From contig JAFZQZ010000041.1 of assembly GCA_017620135.1 (NCBI GenBank), forward strand, positions 1-43,234: a DNA stretch of 43,234 bases. The letters run 5' to 3'. The position numbers and the translations under genes are program-made. This document shows, one piece after another, positions 32,996 through 41,242 of this stretch (position 1 is the stretch's first letter; each line of letters opens with the position of its first letter). The notes beneath the pieces are model-generated. The model did no database searches, was not told where the DNA came from, and was given only the letters and a program-made list of their open reading frames with translations. This DNA comes from Bacillota bacterium. GTDB taxonomy: Bacteria; Bacillota; Clostridia; Lachnospirales; Bianqueaceae.

Positions 32996-34901
32996 ATCGA
33001 CTAAGCTCTCTTTATCACAAAGAATCAAATTGACCTTCCGTGGCTATCAGATCTTTGGGAAAGAAAACCCGGGATTGAATTTAAGTGTAATTCTTCTCTC
33101 GTTATTTAAAGGCATATCGCCTTATGTGGCGATTTTCTTCAGTGCCAGGCTCATTAGCGCCTTGTCGGAAGGGGCTTCTTATACAACACTTATCTGGAAA
33201 GCTGCTTACCTGGTGATTGCTGTAACACTTGTCTCTATTCTATCTTCATGGGCAGAACACTATAAAGGTTATTGCGAAGGGAATGTTTATTGGACAAACC
33301 GAAGCATAAATGGACAGAAATTGCTTTCTCTGGATTTCCCTGCATTAAACGACGCAAAAACTCAGGAATTAAGAAAACTGATTGAAAATGATTCCAACAG
33401 CTTTGGTTATGGCCTTTTTAATCTAAGAAAACATCTGGAAAAAGGATTGACCGGACTAACCAGCATTATTTCTTCTCTTGTGTTGACGATATCATTCTTC
33501 TCATATTCTGTCACTTCGGAACATCCTAACCTGCTCTTTTTAAACTCTTTCTGGTTGGTACCCTGTGTCATCCTGTTGATTGCTGTTTCTGTATTCTTTT
33601 CAGCAAAGCTTGCACATAATAATGAAAAGTTCAGAGAGAATAATCGGGCCGCTCTCAACGAAAATGTCTACCGCACTGATTTTTGGTATGTTCAGACAAC
33701 TAATGATCAGAACGGTGCTCCTATGGAAAACAGAATCTATTCCATAGACAAATATCTAAATAAAACGTTTGATGAAATTACCTCTCTAAGGGAAAACAAT
33801 ATTATTTGGAACCATGAGAAAGGAATCGGTGGTATCTCCAGTGGGCTGTCTGCGGCAATTCTTGCGTTGTTTATGGGTATGACGTATATCATCGTATGTT
33901 TGAAAGCATATGGGGGCGCTTTTGACATAGGCTACGTTTCTCAATATGTTGGTGCTTTAACGGCCTTGACCGGCGGATTGACCCTTCTGGCAGAAGCACT
34001 TTCCTCTCTTTATACCAATGCATCTTACTTAAAGAACACCTTTGATTTTTTGGATATTTCCAATGATATGTATCAGGGCTCTCAAACCATCGAAAAACGA
34101 TCCGATAAACAATATGATATCGAATTCAAAGATGTTTCTTTTCGTTATCCTGGTACTAAGGAGTGGGTGTTGAGACACGTCAATGTCAAGTTCAAGGTTG
34201 GCAATCGTCTTGCGATCGTTGGTAGAAATGGTTCTGGAAAGACGACCTTTATTAAACTGCTTTGCCGTTTATATGATCCTGATGAAGGAGAGATTTTGCT
34301 AAACGGAATCAATATCAAACAGTATAATATGGAAGATTATCAACAACTATTCTCTGTGGTTTTCCAGGATTATCATCTGTTAAATGTCCCCATTTCGGAA
34401 AATGTCGCTGCTTCCACTCACTATGATGAGGAAAAGGTTATCAGTACTCTTGAAAAAGCTGGATTTGCTGACCGCCTTGCAAGTATGGAAAAAGGTATCC
34501 ACACCTACCTTGGAAAAGAGTTTGATAAAGAAGGAATCAAGCTTTCCGGAGGAGAATCACAGAAAATTGCGATTGCGAGAGCATTATATAAAGATTCTGC
34601 TTTTTTGATTTTGGACGAGCCTACAGCTGCATTGGATCCTATAGCGGAAGCTGAGATCTATCAACAGCTTGACCGGATAGTCGAAGATAAAACTGCCGTC
34701 TATATCAGTCATCGTCTTTCAACTTGCCGCTTTTGTGATGAAATCCTTGTTTTCGATCATGGTGAAATTGTTCAGCGCGGAAGTCACGAAAACCTGCTCT
34801 CTGATCCCGATTCATTGTATTCCAAACTTTGGAATGCTCAGGCAAAACATTATCAGAAAAAAGAAATGGCTAATAATTCTGGCATCTTGAAAACACCATA
34901 A
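32985..34901 (+). CDS. ABC exporter half-transporter B (membrane plus ATPase)
   Basis: A 638-residue partner of the previous gene: a membrane domain (about 1-350) and an ATPase domain with Walker A GRNGSGKTT, Q-loop VFQDYH, signature LSGGESQ, Walker B FLILDEPTAALD and SHRLST. Both ATP sites of the pair look intact. The ATG at 32985 is chosen because GGAGG is nine bases upstream; the GTG one codon earlier is less likely. Its start overlaps the previous gene by 11 bases. Pairs like this export peptides, lipids or drugs. Hairpin repeat copy 2 begins nine bases after the stop codon. Confidence 0.9.
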   Translation: MKSESTKLSLSQRIKLTFRGYQIFGKENPGLNLSVILLSLFKGISPYVAIFFSARLISALSEGASYTTLIWKAAYLVIAVTLVSILSSWAEHYKGYCEGNVYWTNRSINGQKLLSLDFPALNDAKTQELRKLIENDSNSFGYGLFNLRKHLEKGLTGLTSIISSLVLTISFFSYSVTSEHPNLLFLNSFWLVPCVILLIAVSVFFSAKLAHNNEKFRENNRAALNENVYRTDFWYVQTTNDQNGAPMENRIYSIDKYLNKTFDEITSLRENNIIWNHEKGIGGISSGLSAAILALFMGMTYIIVCLKAYGGAFDIGYVSQYVGALTALTGGLTLLAEALSSLYTNASYLKNTFDFLDISNDMYQGSQTIEKRSDKQYDIEFKDVSFRYPGTKEWVLRHVNVKFKVGNRLAIVGRNGSGKTTFIKLLCRLYDPDEGEILLNGINIKQYNMEDYQQLFSVVFQDYHLLNVPISENVAASTHYDEEKVISTLEKAGFADRLASMEKGIHTYLGKEFDKEGIKLSGGESQKIAIARALYKDSAFLILDEPTAALDPIAEAEIYQQLDRIVEDKTAVYISHRLSTCRFCDEILVFDHGEIVQRGSHENLLSDPDSLYSKLWNAQAKHYQKKEMANNSGILKTP

Positions 34902-34909
34902 TCAAAACA

Positions 34910-34980
34910 CTAATAACCAACAGCATTTTCCGTTATCCTTTACTTACCAAAAGCAGCCTGAGATTATTCCCAGGCTGCTC
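34910..34980. repeat. Hairpin repeat, copy 2 (71 bases)
   Basis: CTAATAACCAACAGCATTTT leads into GCAGCCTG-AGATTATTCC-CAGGCTGC. It is the same length as copy 4 (39174-39244) and differs at four of 71 positions by eye. On the minus strand the stem is followed by TTTTGG, so it can end leftward transcripts; here it lies after the NUDIX gene. It is also just after the exporter gene on the plus strand. Confidence 0.85.
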
Positions 34981-35001
34981 ATTTTATTTGTGGTTTAATC
35001 A

Positions 35002-35559
35002 TCATATTCTAATGATACTTTCGTCATCAAATGAATTATTGGTCCACAAATAAACATCGTTATATTTTATCTCTGTCCACTGATCCTTTTTAAAATAATA
35101 AGAAGACCACACGGTTTGATTATGAAAGCTTAACATATTAAATAAACGTTTATCATACGTTGGAAAAGTAACCAGTCTCCTGGCTTCCTCTTCAGATACC
35201 CATTGAATCGCGTCAGATTCTTCGCTCGTGTGTGACTCTCCGCCAACAACTCGGCACAAAAAGCAAAAGTTTGTTATTGGTGGTAGCTCAAATCCTTGCA
35301 ACGGCCCATACCCTTCTTTTCTGGCCAAGTTTTGGTAAACTCCAGTAAACACATAAGGTTCAGCCTCATACCCTGTCTCTTCAAGTATTTCTCTTTTCAG
35401 ACCGTCAATGACGGTTTCTCCCTGCTCGATCACGCCTCCGGGGAATTCCCATCCTCGCTTTGAATGAAGAAGTAAGATTTTTTTATTCTCATCATAAACT
35501 AACCCACTCGCAGCCAGTAAATGAACTGGCAAAGTTCTTTCAAGTACCCATTGGTCCAT
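35002..35559 (-). CDS. NUDIX hydrolase
   Basis: A 185-residue pyrophosphohydrolase. The complete NUDIX box is GG-VIEQGETVIDGLKREILEETGYE, with the G-x5-E-x7-REUxEExG pattern. Family members cleave nucleoside diphosphates linked to another group, such as damaged nucleotides or nucleotide sugars; the substrate is unknown. The start at 35559 (MDQWVLERTL) is chosen because CAGGAG is nine bases upstream. A longer frame from 35634 would overlap the YdcF-like gene by 49 bases. It is the last gene of the deoR-like operon. Confidence 0.88.
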   Translation of the reverse strand: MDQWVLERTLPVHLLAASGLVYDENKKILLLHSKRGWEFPGGVIEQGETVIDGLKREILEETGYEAEPYVFTGVYQNLARKEGYGPLQGFELPPITNFCFLCRVVGGESHTSEESDAIQWVSEEEARRLVTFPTYDKRLFNMLSFHNQTVWSSYYFKKDQWTEIKYNDVYLWTNNSFDDESIIRI

Positions 35560-35585
35560 ACATTTGAACTCCTGATTTTTTAGAA

Positions 35586-36218
35586 TCAATTGAGCAGGTA
35601 ACTCTTTATATCTGGAACGAACTGGTTTCCACATCTGGTAAGCTCACCTAAAATCCGGTTGATCCCGATCTCTGTAGTATACCAGTTCTCTTTTGTAATG
35701 TTATAACAGTGAACGGGAAACACCTTCAACTCTACCGATGGAAATGCCATTTGATACAGCATCAAACATCTTCGGGCATGAAAAGCTTTACACACAATAA
35801 TAGCAGTATTAATCTCTAATCCTGCCATATCTGCTACTTTTTTTGAAAAGAAAGCATTGTCATGTGTGTGTCTGGATTGATCTTCCCCTATAATAGCATC
35901 TTTCGGTACTCCATTTTTAATGAGAACATCTGTAAAGAACTCACAATCGGATTCATATAGTTTATCATAAATATCTGCTTTTGATCTTACTCCCGGCCAT
36001 GAATCTCTCTTGATACTGATACCACCGGAAGGAATAAGCCACCATGCTAATCCCTTTTTGTATAATTCTGCTGCATATTCAGGTTGTTCAGGATGCGACC
36101 CACCCGGAAGAAAGATTGCGTCTGCTTTACCTATGGAAAGGTCCGTATCATCAACAAAAATATAATCTGAGATATCAGTGATAATTCGATTCGTTGCAGC
36201 AAATGTACTTTTATTCAT
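35586..36218 (-). CDS. YdcF/DUF218-family protein
   Basis: A 210-residue protein with the DUF218 pattern: ADAIFLPGGSH (strand and Gly loop), LIPSGGIS, the acidic RHTHDNAFFSK region and AIIVCKAFHARRC. Family members include the SanA and ElyC envelope proteins and cytosolic SAM- or nucleotide-binding YdcF. This one lacks a membrane anchor, so it is probably cytosolic. Its function is not known. The start overlaps the deoR-like stop (ATGA). Together with NUDIX it suggests handling of a nucleotide-linked compound. Confidence 0.8.
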   Translation of the reverse strand: MNKSTFAATNRIITDISDYIFVDDTDLSIGKADAIFLPGGSHPEQPEYAAELYKKGLAWWLIPSGGISIKRDSWPGVRSKADIYDKLYESDCEFFTDVLIKNGVPKDAIIGEDQSRHTHDNAFFSKKVADMAGLEINTAIIVCKAFHARRCLMLYQMAFPSVELKVFPVHCYNITKENWYTTEIGINRILGELTRCGNQFVPDIKSYLLN

Positions 36219-36994
36219 TGTCTTGTCTCCTTAACAACAGTGATTTCAATATCTTTTTCTCTCAAGAGTTGAAGCTGATCTTCCGTGCAGTCCCAATCCG
36301 TAATGATTTCATCAAATGTTTCTGCTTCACAAACTTTAATAAAAGAATCAACTCCTACTTTTGCCCCAGGTATCAGGAGACATTTATGGCGACTATTTCT
36401 CATGACTGTTCGCTGAAATGTTGCTGTTTCATCTGTCCCATTGGAAAGACCAAAGGAAGCAGTTAATCCCGCTCCTGTGATAAAGCATCGATCAAAATGC
36501 ATTCTGCTGATAAAGTCATTGGCCAAAGAATCCGTAATACTTCCGCTTCTTCTCATTTTTCCGCCCACAACAAAAACATCAATATTATCAAATGAACGTA
36601 ATTCTTTACCAAGTTCTACATTGTTGACTATAAGCGTATAGTGAATATCTTTCGGTAAGAACAGGCACATGATATGGCCGAACGAGCCGCCTGTAAGGTA
36701 GATCGTATCATTGTCTTGAATTCTACGCGCTGCTTCTCGCGCAATTTCACGATATGTGTCGAGAATTGTCATCGTATCAAAACTTCGATCTTCAGGTGGT
36801 CTCACATTGACTTGTCCAAGACGAATTGCACCACCATGAGTACGCTTACACAAGCCTTGCTTCTCTAAGATTCGTAAATCTCTCCGCGCGGATTCATCTG
36901 AAATCTCATATTTTTCAGTAATCTCAGAAACGGTAATTTTCCCGATTTCTTTGATAATATCAGCAATTTCTTGCTGTCTCTCTTCCATGAACAT
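36215..36994 (-). CDS. DeoR-family transcriptional regulator
   Basis: A 259-residue regulator. The N-terminal winged helix (about 1-55) has the family pattern RQQEIADIIKE, ITVSEITEKYEISDESARRD (recognition helix) and RTHGGAI. The C-terminal sensor domain (about 75-255) has IYLTGGSFGHIM and FITGAGLTASFGLSNGTDE, typical of ISOCOT-fold domains that bind phosphosugars. The ATG at 36994 has AAGGAA about ten bases upstream. It probably controls its own operon, with NUDIX and YdcF, through the repeats at 37018-37036 and 37073-37103. Confidence 0.9.
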   Translation of the reverse strand: MFMEERQQEIADIIKEIGKITVSEITEKYEISDESARRDLRILEKQGLCKRTHGGAIRLGQVNVRPPEDRSFDTMTILDTYREIAREAARRIQDNDTIYLTGGSFGHIMCLFLPKDIHYTLIVNNVELGKELRSFDNIDVFVVGGKMRRSGSITDSLANDFISRMHFDRCFITGAGLTASFGLSNGTDETATFQRTVMRNSRHKCLLIPGAKVGVDSFIKVCEAETFDEIITDWDCTEDQLQLLREKDIEITVVKETRQ

Positions 36995-37017
36995 CTTCAA
37001 ACACTTCCTTATAAAGA

Positions 37018-37036
37018 TATTATTACGTTAATAATA
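37018..37036. promoter_or_regulatory. Palindrome over the -10 box and start point
   Basis: Perfect arms TATTATTA and TAATAATA around a 3-base centre, covering the -10 box and +1 of the deoR-like operon. A repressor bound here would block transcription. Confidence 0.5.
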
Positions 37037-37059
37037 CCACATCACCGGTCGTATATCAA
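37031..37059 (-). promoter_or_regulatory. Sigma-A promoter of the deoR-ydcF-NUDIX operon
   Basis: Minus strand: -35 TTGATA (37054-37059), 17-base spacer, -10 TATTAT (37031-37036). Confidence 0.72.
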
Positions 37060-37072
37060 TACATATTCACAA

Positions 37073-37103
37073 GTTTTCGGTAAATAATCATCGTTTTCGG
37101 TAA
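37073..37103. promoter_or_regulatory. Two direct repeats upstream of the deoR-like promoter
   Basis: GTTTTCGGTAA occurs at 37073-37083 and again at 37093-37103, exactly 20 bases apart, about two helical turns. DeoR-family proteins often bind spaced direct repeats with a TTTCG-like core. The repeats lie upstream of the -35 box, so activation or looping is possible. Confidence 0.6.
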
Positions 37104-37197
37104 TGTTCACCTTTTGCTTTCAAGAGTACAGAAATCATATTATCTCAACAATTCCCGCTGTGTTATTGTAATTCTCAGAGTGTCCAGATTTATTATC

Positions 37198-37229
37198 AAA
37201 AGCAGCCTGAGATTATTCCCAGGCTGCTC
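37198..37229. repeat. Hairpin repeat, copy 3
   Basis: GCAGCCTG-AGATTATTCC-CAGGCTGC with the same loop as copies 2 and 4. Similarity to copy 2 extends to the right (ATTTGTGG) but not to the left. It sits between the deoR-like module and AbiE and can serve as terminator of the AbiE operon (minus strand, TTTTG after the stem). Confidence 0.8.
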
Positions 37230-37294
37230 TTCTAATTTGTGGCGAGAATCTGAATAGTTTATTTTACCGTTTACAGCACGGGAGGAATGACCGA

Positions 37295-38248
37295 TCATTC
37301 AGTTTTTTTCCTGCTGCATTTCCACTGCGCCATCGGATGTTCTGCGATCCTTGACAGAATTTCTGAATCGTCAAACAGAAGCTCCGGCTTAAATTCTCCT
37401 TCTGCAAACGCCGACCAAAATGAAAGATCAGTCTCCGGGAGAAGAATTCTTTTCAGATATTCCTCCACCTTTGTCTTTGCTGTTGGGAGATCAAAGTGTT
37501 CCGTTCTCCGCAGAACAGGAGTCAAATCCGTTTTTATTTTCTGCGCTGATATATTCCCAATCCTACTGAAGTCAAAATGCTCTGGGACACTCTCAGATGC
37601 TATTGCGGAATAAAACATGATGCACTTTTTGAAAACAGTTTCCTGTGATTCGTCAAACAACCTGGCTTTATACAGATTAAACATATCGTACAGATCGCGG
37701 GCGGCCGATCTATTTATCAATGCGACAGCCTTTGCAGAGAAAATTTCCATCGGATCAACGCTTAACACGGTGATTTTGTCCTCGTTCCAGGGTAGGTAGG
37801 CGGTTCTGCAGAAAACAGGGAACACATGGCAGCGCAGCATATAATTGATTTCAATTTTCAAATTGTCTTTCATCCCACCTGCATTGACATATTCAAACAC
37901 AAAAGAATCCAACGCATGATACTGCTTGGATTTCGAGCTTAGGCTGTATCCCGATGCGGTCATGTATTTTCGGATATGATCAGTTATCTGCTCCCGTTCC
38001 TGCAGCATGCTTTCTCTCGAAACATCTTTTGAATAGTCCATATCAATATCAACCGACAAACGAGGCAGATCGAATATGGTCAGATTGATGGCAGTTCCGC
38101 CCTTCAATGCCAGCGTATTGGAAAGCAGCGCATCACTTTCCATGAATGACAACACATCGGTAAGACGGCATACCTTTTCAAATGTATCTCTGACAAAGCC
38201 AAGCTCTTTAGCCTGTCTGCCAAGAGAAATGCGGTCAAACTGCATCAT
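37295..38248 (-). CDS. AbiEii-type nucleotidyltransferase toxin
   Basis: Toxin of a type IV toxin-antitoxin/phage-defence pair. The 317-residue protein has the family motif LKGGTAINLTIF (about 46-57), then LSVDIDMDY, i.e. G-G-x-A and D-x-D of the DNA polymerase beta-like fold. An INYMLR strand and the helix RDLYDMFNL follow. Such toxins use GTP or CTP to modify targets, for example tRNA. A start at 38248 has GGGGG nine bases upstream; 38254 is an alternative. The gene overlaps the antitoxin by 14-20 bases. Confidence 0.87.
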   Translation of the reverse strand: MMQFDRISLGRQAKELGFVRDTFEKVCRLTDVLSFMESDALLSNTLALKGGTAINLTIFDLPRLSVDIDMDYSKDVSRESMLQEREQITDHIRKYMTASGYSLSSKSKQYHALDSFVFEYVNAGGMKDNLKIEINYMLRCHVFPVFCRTAYLPWNEDKITVLSVDPMEIFSAKAVALINRSAARDLYDMFNLYKARLFDESQETVFKKCIMFYSAIASESVPEHFDFSRIGNISAQKIKTDLTPVLRRTEHFDLPTAKTKVEEYLKRILLPETDLSFWSAFAEGEFKPELLFDDSEILSRIAEHPMAQWKCSRKKTE

Positions 38249-38999
38249 AGTCATTCACCCCCTTATCAACAAGTTTCTTCAGATCATGCGGCGCATATAA
38301 AAGCCATTTCCGATGGAACACAAAATCTTCCTGTTTATCGAACAGATAGGTTTTACTGGAAGACGAGTGTTTCATACATTCTGAGAAAAACATTTCCGAT
38401 AAAGACAGCGCATCCTTGTATGCCTCAAGAATATATCCAGCCTTTTGATATAGCTGTCCACGCTCATATGCTCCCAATACTTTAAGCAGTTTTGTTTCAT
38501 CAAGGGAGGGTATAAGCGCAAGGCATCGCAGTAGTTCCTCGAGTCCGCCGATCTTTGTGAAGTCAGCAATGCTGTCTATTACTGTTCTTTCAAGTGATGT
38601 AACACGCACTCCGTTATTCGTCTCCGTGATACTATCATTACCACGCCACAATACGGGCTGATAATGCAGACCATCAAAATCGAATGGCCGCACTCTCTTC
38701 TCCGTAGAGAAATATACCTCATAGAACACCTGGTTGGCATATCCGTAAAACTCAAATGCGCTATGATGCGATATGAAGGAATCCTCAGTTATATGCGATG
38801 CGACTTGAAAACGGTTCGGGATCGGCTGTTCTGTTTCCATACTTATGACGGCATATAGATCTCGCCGTATACGTTCAATATATCCTTTTTTTAAATAACT
38901 CTTTATATTCCATATGGCTGCGCTCTCCGATCCAGTAAGCCGTACCATGTCGCTATGGGTAAAGCAACGCAGGGCAGCCAGTTCCTTATACAGTTCCAT
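38235..38999 (-). CDS. AbiEi-type antitoxin and repressor
   Basis: A 254-residue antitoxin. The N-terminal winged helix (about 1-50: FTHSDMVRLTGSESAAIWNI, then KGYIERIRRDLYAV) is typical of AbiEi_4-type regulators. The C-terminal part (YSFISHHSAFEFYG-like, ISHHSAFEFYGYANQV, TSLERTVIDSIAD) is a restriction-endonuclease-like fold segment seen in AbiEi. AbiEi represses the operon and protects from AbiEii without direct contact. AGGAGG lies seven bases before the ATG. Confidence 0.87.
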   Translation of the reverse strand: MELYKELAALRCFTHSDMVRLTGSESAAIWNIKSYLKKGYIERIRRDLYAVISMETEQPIPNRFQVASHITEDSFISHHSAFEFYGYANQVFYEVYFSTEKRVRPFDFDGLHYQPVLWRGNDSITETNNGVRVTSLERTVIDSIADFTKIGGLEELLRCLALIPSLDETKLLKVLGAYERGQLYQKAGYILEAYKDALSLSEMFFSECMKHSSSSKTYLFDKQEDFVFHRKWLLYAPHDLKKLVDKGVNDYDAV

Positions 39000-39011
39000 T
39001 ACAAGACCTCC

Positions 39012-39095
39012 TATATTTTTATATTAGCACAAAACAAGCGAAAATGCTACGGTTTTGAGCAATATCAGAAATTTATATTTCTATACTAGCTCAAA
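39012..39095. promoter_or_regulatory. Repeats in the AbiE promoter region
   Basis: A 22-base direct repeat, 39012-39033 and 39074-39095, differs by eye at three positions (TATATTT-TATA-TAGC-CAAA pattern). An inverted pair TTTGAGC (39054-39060) and GCTCAAA (39089-39095) lies in between. AbiEi antitoxins are known to bind repeats in their own promoter, so these are probable binding sites. The promoter hexamers are weak. Confidence 0.5.
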
Positions 39096-39155
39096 GTCAT
39101 AAGTTATGCACCAATTTCGAGCGCTTTCTAATACGAATATTAATTTTATAAATAT

Positions 39156-39175
39156 AGCCTTGTGATCACAAGGCT
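39156..39175. repeat. Perfect 20-base palindrome
   Basis: AGCCTTGTGATCACAAGGCT reads the same on both strands. It touches the start of repeat copy 4 and lies downstream of the recombinase. As RNA it would form a tight hairpin, but no long U-tract follows on either strand; it may be a second terminator or a protein-binding site. Confidence 0.6.
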
Positions 39176-39244
39176 AATAACCAACAGCATTTTTAGTTAT
39201 CCTTTACTTACTAAAAACAGCCTGAGATTATTCCCAGGCTGCTC
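39174..39244. repeat. Hairpin repeat, copy 4 (71 bases)
   Basis: The same 71-base unit as copy 2 with four differences. It lies 19 bases after the recombinase stop codon. On the minus strand the stem is followed by TTTTTAG, so it also acts as a likely terminator for the recombinase operon. Confidence 0.85.
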
Positions 39245-39263
39245 TTTTCGATGTGCTAGCTTT

Positions 39264-41051
39264 TCACATCCACAGATTAACTGTAATATCTTTCCAGTTG
39301 AGTACTCGCCGTTTCTTAGAAAAACTGTAGACATAGGCTTTGGCATCTTCCAGCGTCAGAGTGAAGGAATAGACCTTCTCATAATCCTCTTTCGCCTGTT
39401 TCCGCTTTCCCTTGACCTTTTCCTCTAAAGATTTATCCATTTTCTTAAACCTGAGATACCAATCAAGACCTTGATCGCTGACGATAATCTGCTTGGTGAA
39501 TGCTTCGATAACGGTCTCCGGAATCACTTCCATCTCTTTGAAGTCCGTATATTTCTCTAACTGCGACTTCAGATCCGCCAACTTCTTTTCCGGTGAAACC
39601 CTCTCCGCATCTTCCTGCGCCGCCAGTGTCATCTTACGGATCTCCTGAGCCAGAATATCCATTCTTGCTTCCAGCTCCGCCTTCTTCTGAACGAAGTAGT
39701 CTTTGTCTATTTCACCTTCCATTCGCATATTGACAAGGTTTTCTCTTTTCTTTCTGAATCTTTCAAGCTCCTCTGTCTTCGCATCGAGGATATCTGTGCC
39801 AAGCTTTGTATTCTTATCCTCCTGATGCTCTTTAAGCATACGCAGTGCTTCTTCGATGATTTCAGAATCCACGGAAAGAAACTCAGAAAAAATCTTCTTT
39901 GCAATCATTTCCAGCTTCCATTCCGGAATGATCGGTGTAGTACAGATTCCCTTCGTGGAAAGGCCTTTCTTCTCCCGCTCTCTTACTGATCCGGAATTAA
40001 TGACCCGATAGCACTGAAAGGCGATCTCATTACGACTTCCATGATGATTCCAACTTCTCTGATTGAACTTGGCACCGCAGGAACACCGCATGATCCGAGG
40101 CCATACAGTCGTCGCACTTCTGGCATACCCCAACTTGCGCTTCCCGACTGCACCATTTGGTACTTCATGCGCCTTTTTATCCATCATTATCTGAACACGC
40201 TCAAAATCTTCTTCCGAGATGATCGTCGGATGCGTTCCCTTGACATATAGCTTATCCATCTCTCCCATGTTCTTGACTTTCTTCTGTTTCAAATAGTCCG
40301 GAACATATTCCTTATGATATGTCAGGATCCCGCAATACAGACTGTTCTTGAGCGTATGTGAAACTGTAGCAGGATGCCATCGCTTTAATCCCGTTGCCGT
40401 AAGTCTTCCGGCTTTTTCAAGCTCATAGCTGATCCTGGTCACTCCCATTCCGTTCAGATACATCTCAAAAATCATCTGGACGGTTTTTGCCTGTTCTTCG
40501 TTAATGACAAAATCCTTGCCCACACGGTCATAACCGAGAACATTGCCTGTTCCGAACAATACTCCTTTTTCCATCGCGGTCTGCATACCAGCCTTTACAC
40601 GAATGGAAGTCTTTCGGCTTTCGTCCTGAGCCAGCGTCGCCATGATGGTCAGACGAAGTTCTCCGTCACCATCGAACGTCTTGATATTGTCATTGATAAA
40701 GAAAACTTCAACGCCATATTCTTTCAGCATTCTCGTATACTGCAGCGTATCTACCGTATTTCTAGCAAAACGCGATACCTCTCGGGTAATGATCATGTCA
40801 AACTTGTGTGCCTTCGCATCACGGATCATTTTCAGAAACTGCGGTCGTTTTTCAGCAGACGTACCTGTGATACCTTCATCGACATATTGAGCAACCAGTG
40901 TCCATTCAGGTCTTGCTGCCAAAATCGGCTTATACCAATCCATCTGATTGCCTAGTGCGGAGATCTGTTCTTCATGTTCTGTTGAAACCCGGGCATAGAT
41001 TGCAACATCACGTCTGGCAAAATCCGAGTTTACATTGTAGACTCCGTACAT
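39264..41051 (-). CDS. Large serine recombinase
   Basis: A site-specific integrase/transposase of the large serine type, 595 residues. The N-terminal catalytic domain holds the nucleophile in YARVSTEHEEQ (about Ser23) and VSRFARNTVDTLQY. A recombinase domain follows (LGYDRVGKDFVINEEQA, WHPATVSHTLKNSLYCG), then a zinc ribbon (RCSCGAKFNQ and a later Cys pair) and a coiled coil (about 420-505). The start at 41051 is chosen because GGAGG is nine bases upstream; a longer frame from 41105 has none. It is the last gene of its operon and probably moved at least part of this island. Confidence 0.93.
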   Translation of the reverse strand: MYGVYNVNSDFARRDVAIYARVSTEHEEQISALGNQMDWYKPILAARPEWTLVAQYVDEGITGTSAEKRPQFLKMIRDAKAHKFDMIITREVSRFARNTVDTLQYTRMLKEYGVEVFFINDNIKTFDGDGELRLTIMATLAQDESRKTSIRVKAGMQTAMEKGVLFGTGNVLGYDRVGKDFVINEEQAKTVQMIFEMYLNGMGVTRISYELEKAGRLTATGLKRWHPATVSHTLKNSLYCGILTYHKEYVPDYLKQKKVKNMGEMDKLYVKGTHPTIISEEDFERVQIMMDKKAHEVPNGAVGKRKLGYARSATTVWPRIMRCSCGAKFNQRSWNHHGSRNEIAFQCYRVINSGSVREREKKGLSTKGICTTPIIPEWKLEMIAKKIFSEFLSVDSEIIEEALRMLKEHQEDKNTKLGTDILDAKTEELERFRKKRENLVNMRMEGEIDKDYFVQKKAELEARMDILAQEIRKMTLAAQEDAERVSPEKKLADLKSQLEKYTDFKEMEVIPETVIEAFTKQIIVSDQGLDWYLRFKKMDKSLEEKVKGKRKQAKEDYEKVYSFTLTLEDAKAYVYSFSKKRRVLNWKDITVNLWM

Positions 41052-41242
41052 GCTGCAATCCCTCCTTCCTCTGATGAATCTTCCCGGAATCCATAAAACC
41101 TGCACACGTCTTCCGGTTCGGCATATTCACGTATGATATTTCGATATATAGTCCGAGAAATCTTATGATCCAGATATAACTGCTCAATGAGCTTCAGTGC
41201 GGCAAAAGTAATATCTTTGTTGTTCTCTGTCATTGTATTCAT
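41030..41242 (-). CDS. Small helical protein in the recombinase operon
   Basis: A 70-residue protein starting MNTMTENNKDITFAALKLIE with a helical region (QLYLDHKISRTIYRNIIREY). Small proteins like this are common upstream of large serine recombinases in Bacillota elements, but their function is unknown; a directionality or accessory factor is possible. GGAGGGAGG lies eight bases before the ATG. It overlaps the recombinase start by 22 bases and its start overlaps the preceding gene by four bases. Confidence 0.75.
   Translation of the reverse strand: MNTMTENNKDITFAALKLIEQLYLDHKISRTIYRNIIREYAEPEDVCRFYGFREDSSEEGGIAACTESTM

Noticed and set aside
35560..35634. N-terminal extension of the NUDIX gene
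   Set aside because: It would overlap the YdcF-like gene by 49 bases without a ribosome site; the start at 35559 has CAGGAG.
30968..39244. CRISPR array made of the repeated hairpins
   Set aside because: Only four copies, kilobases apart, with genes between them and no cas genes.
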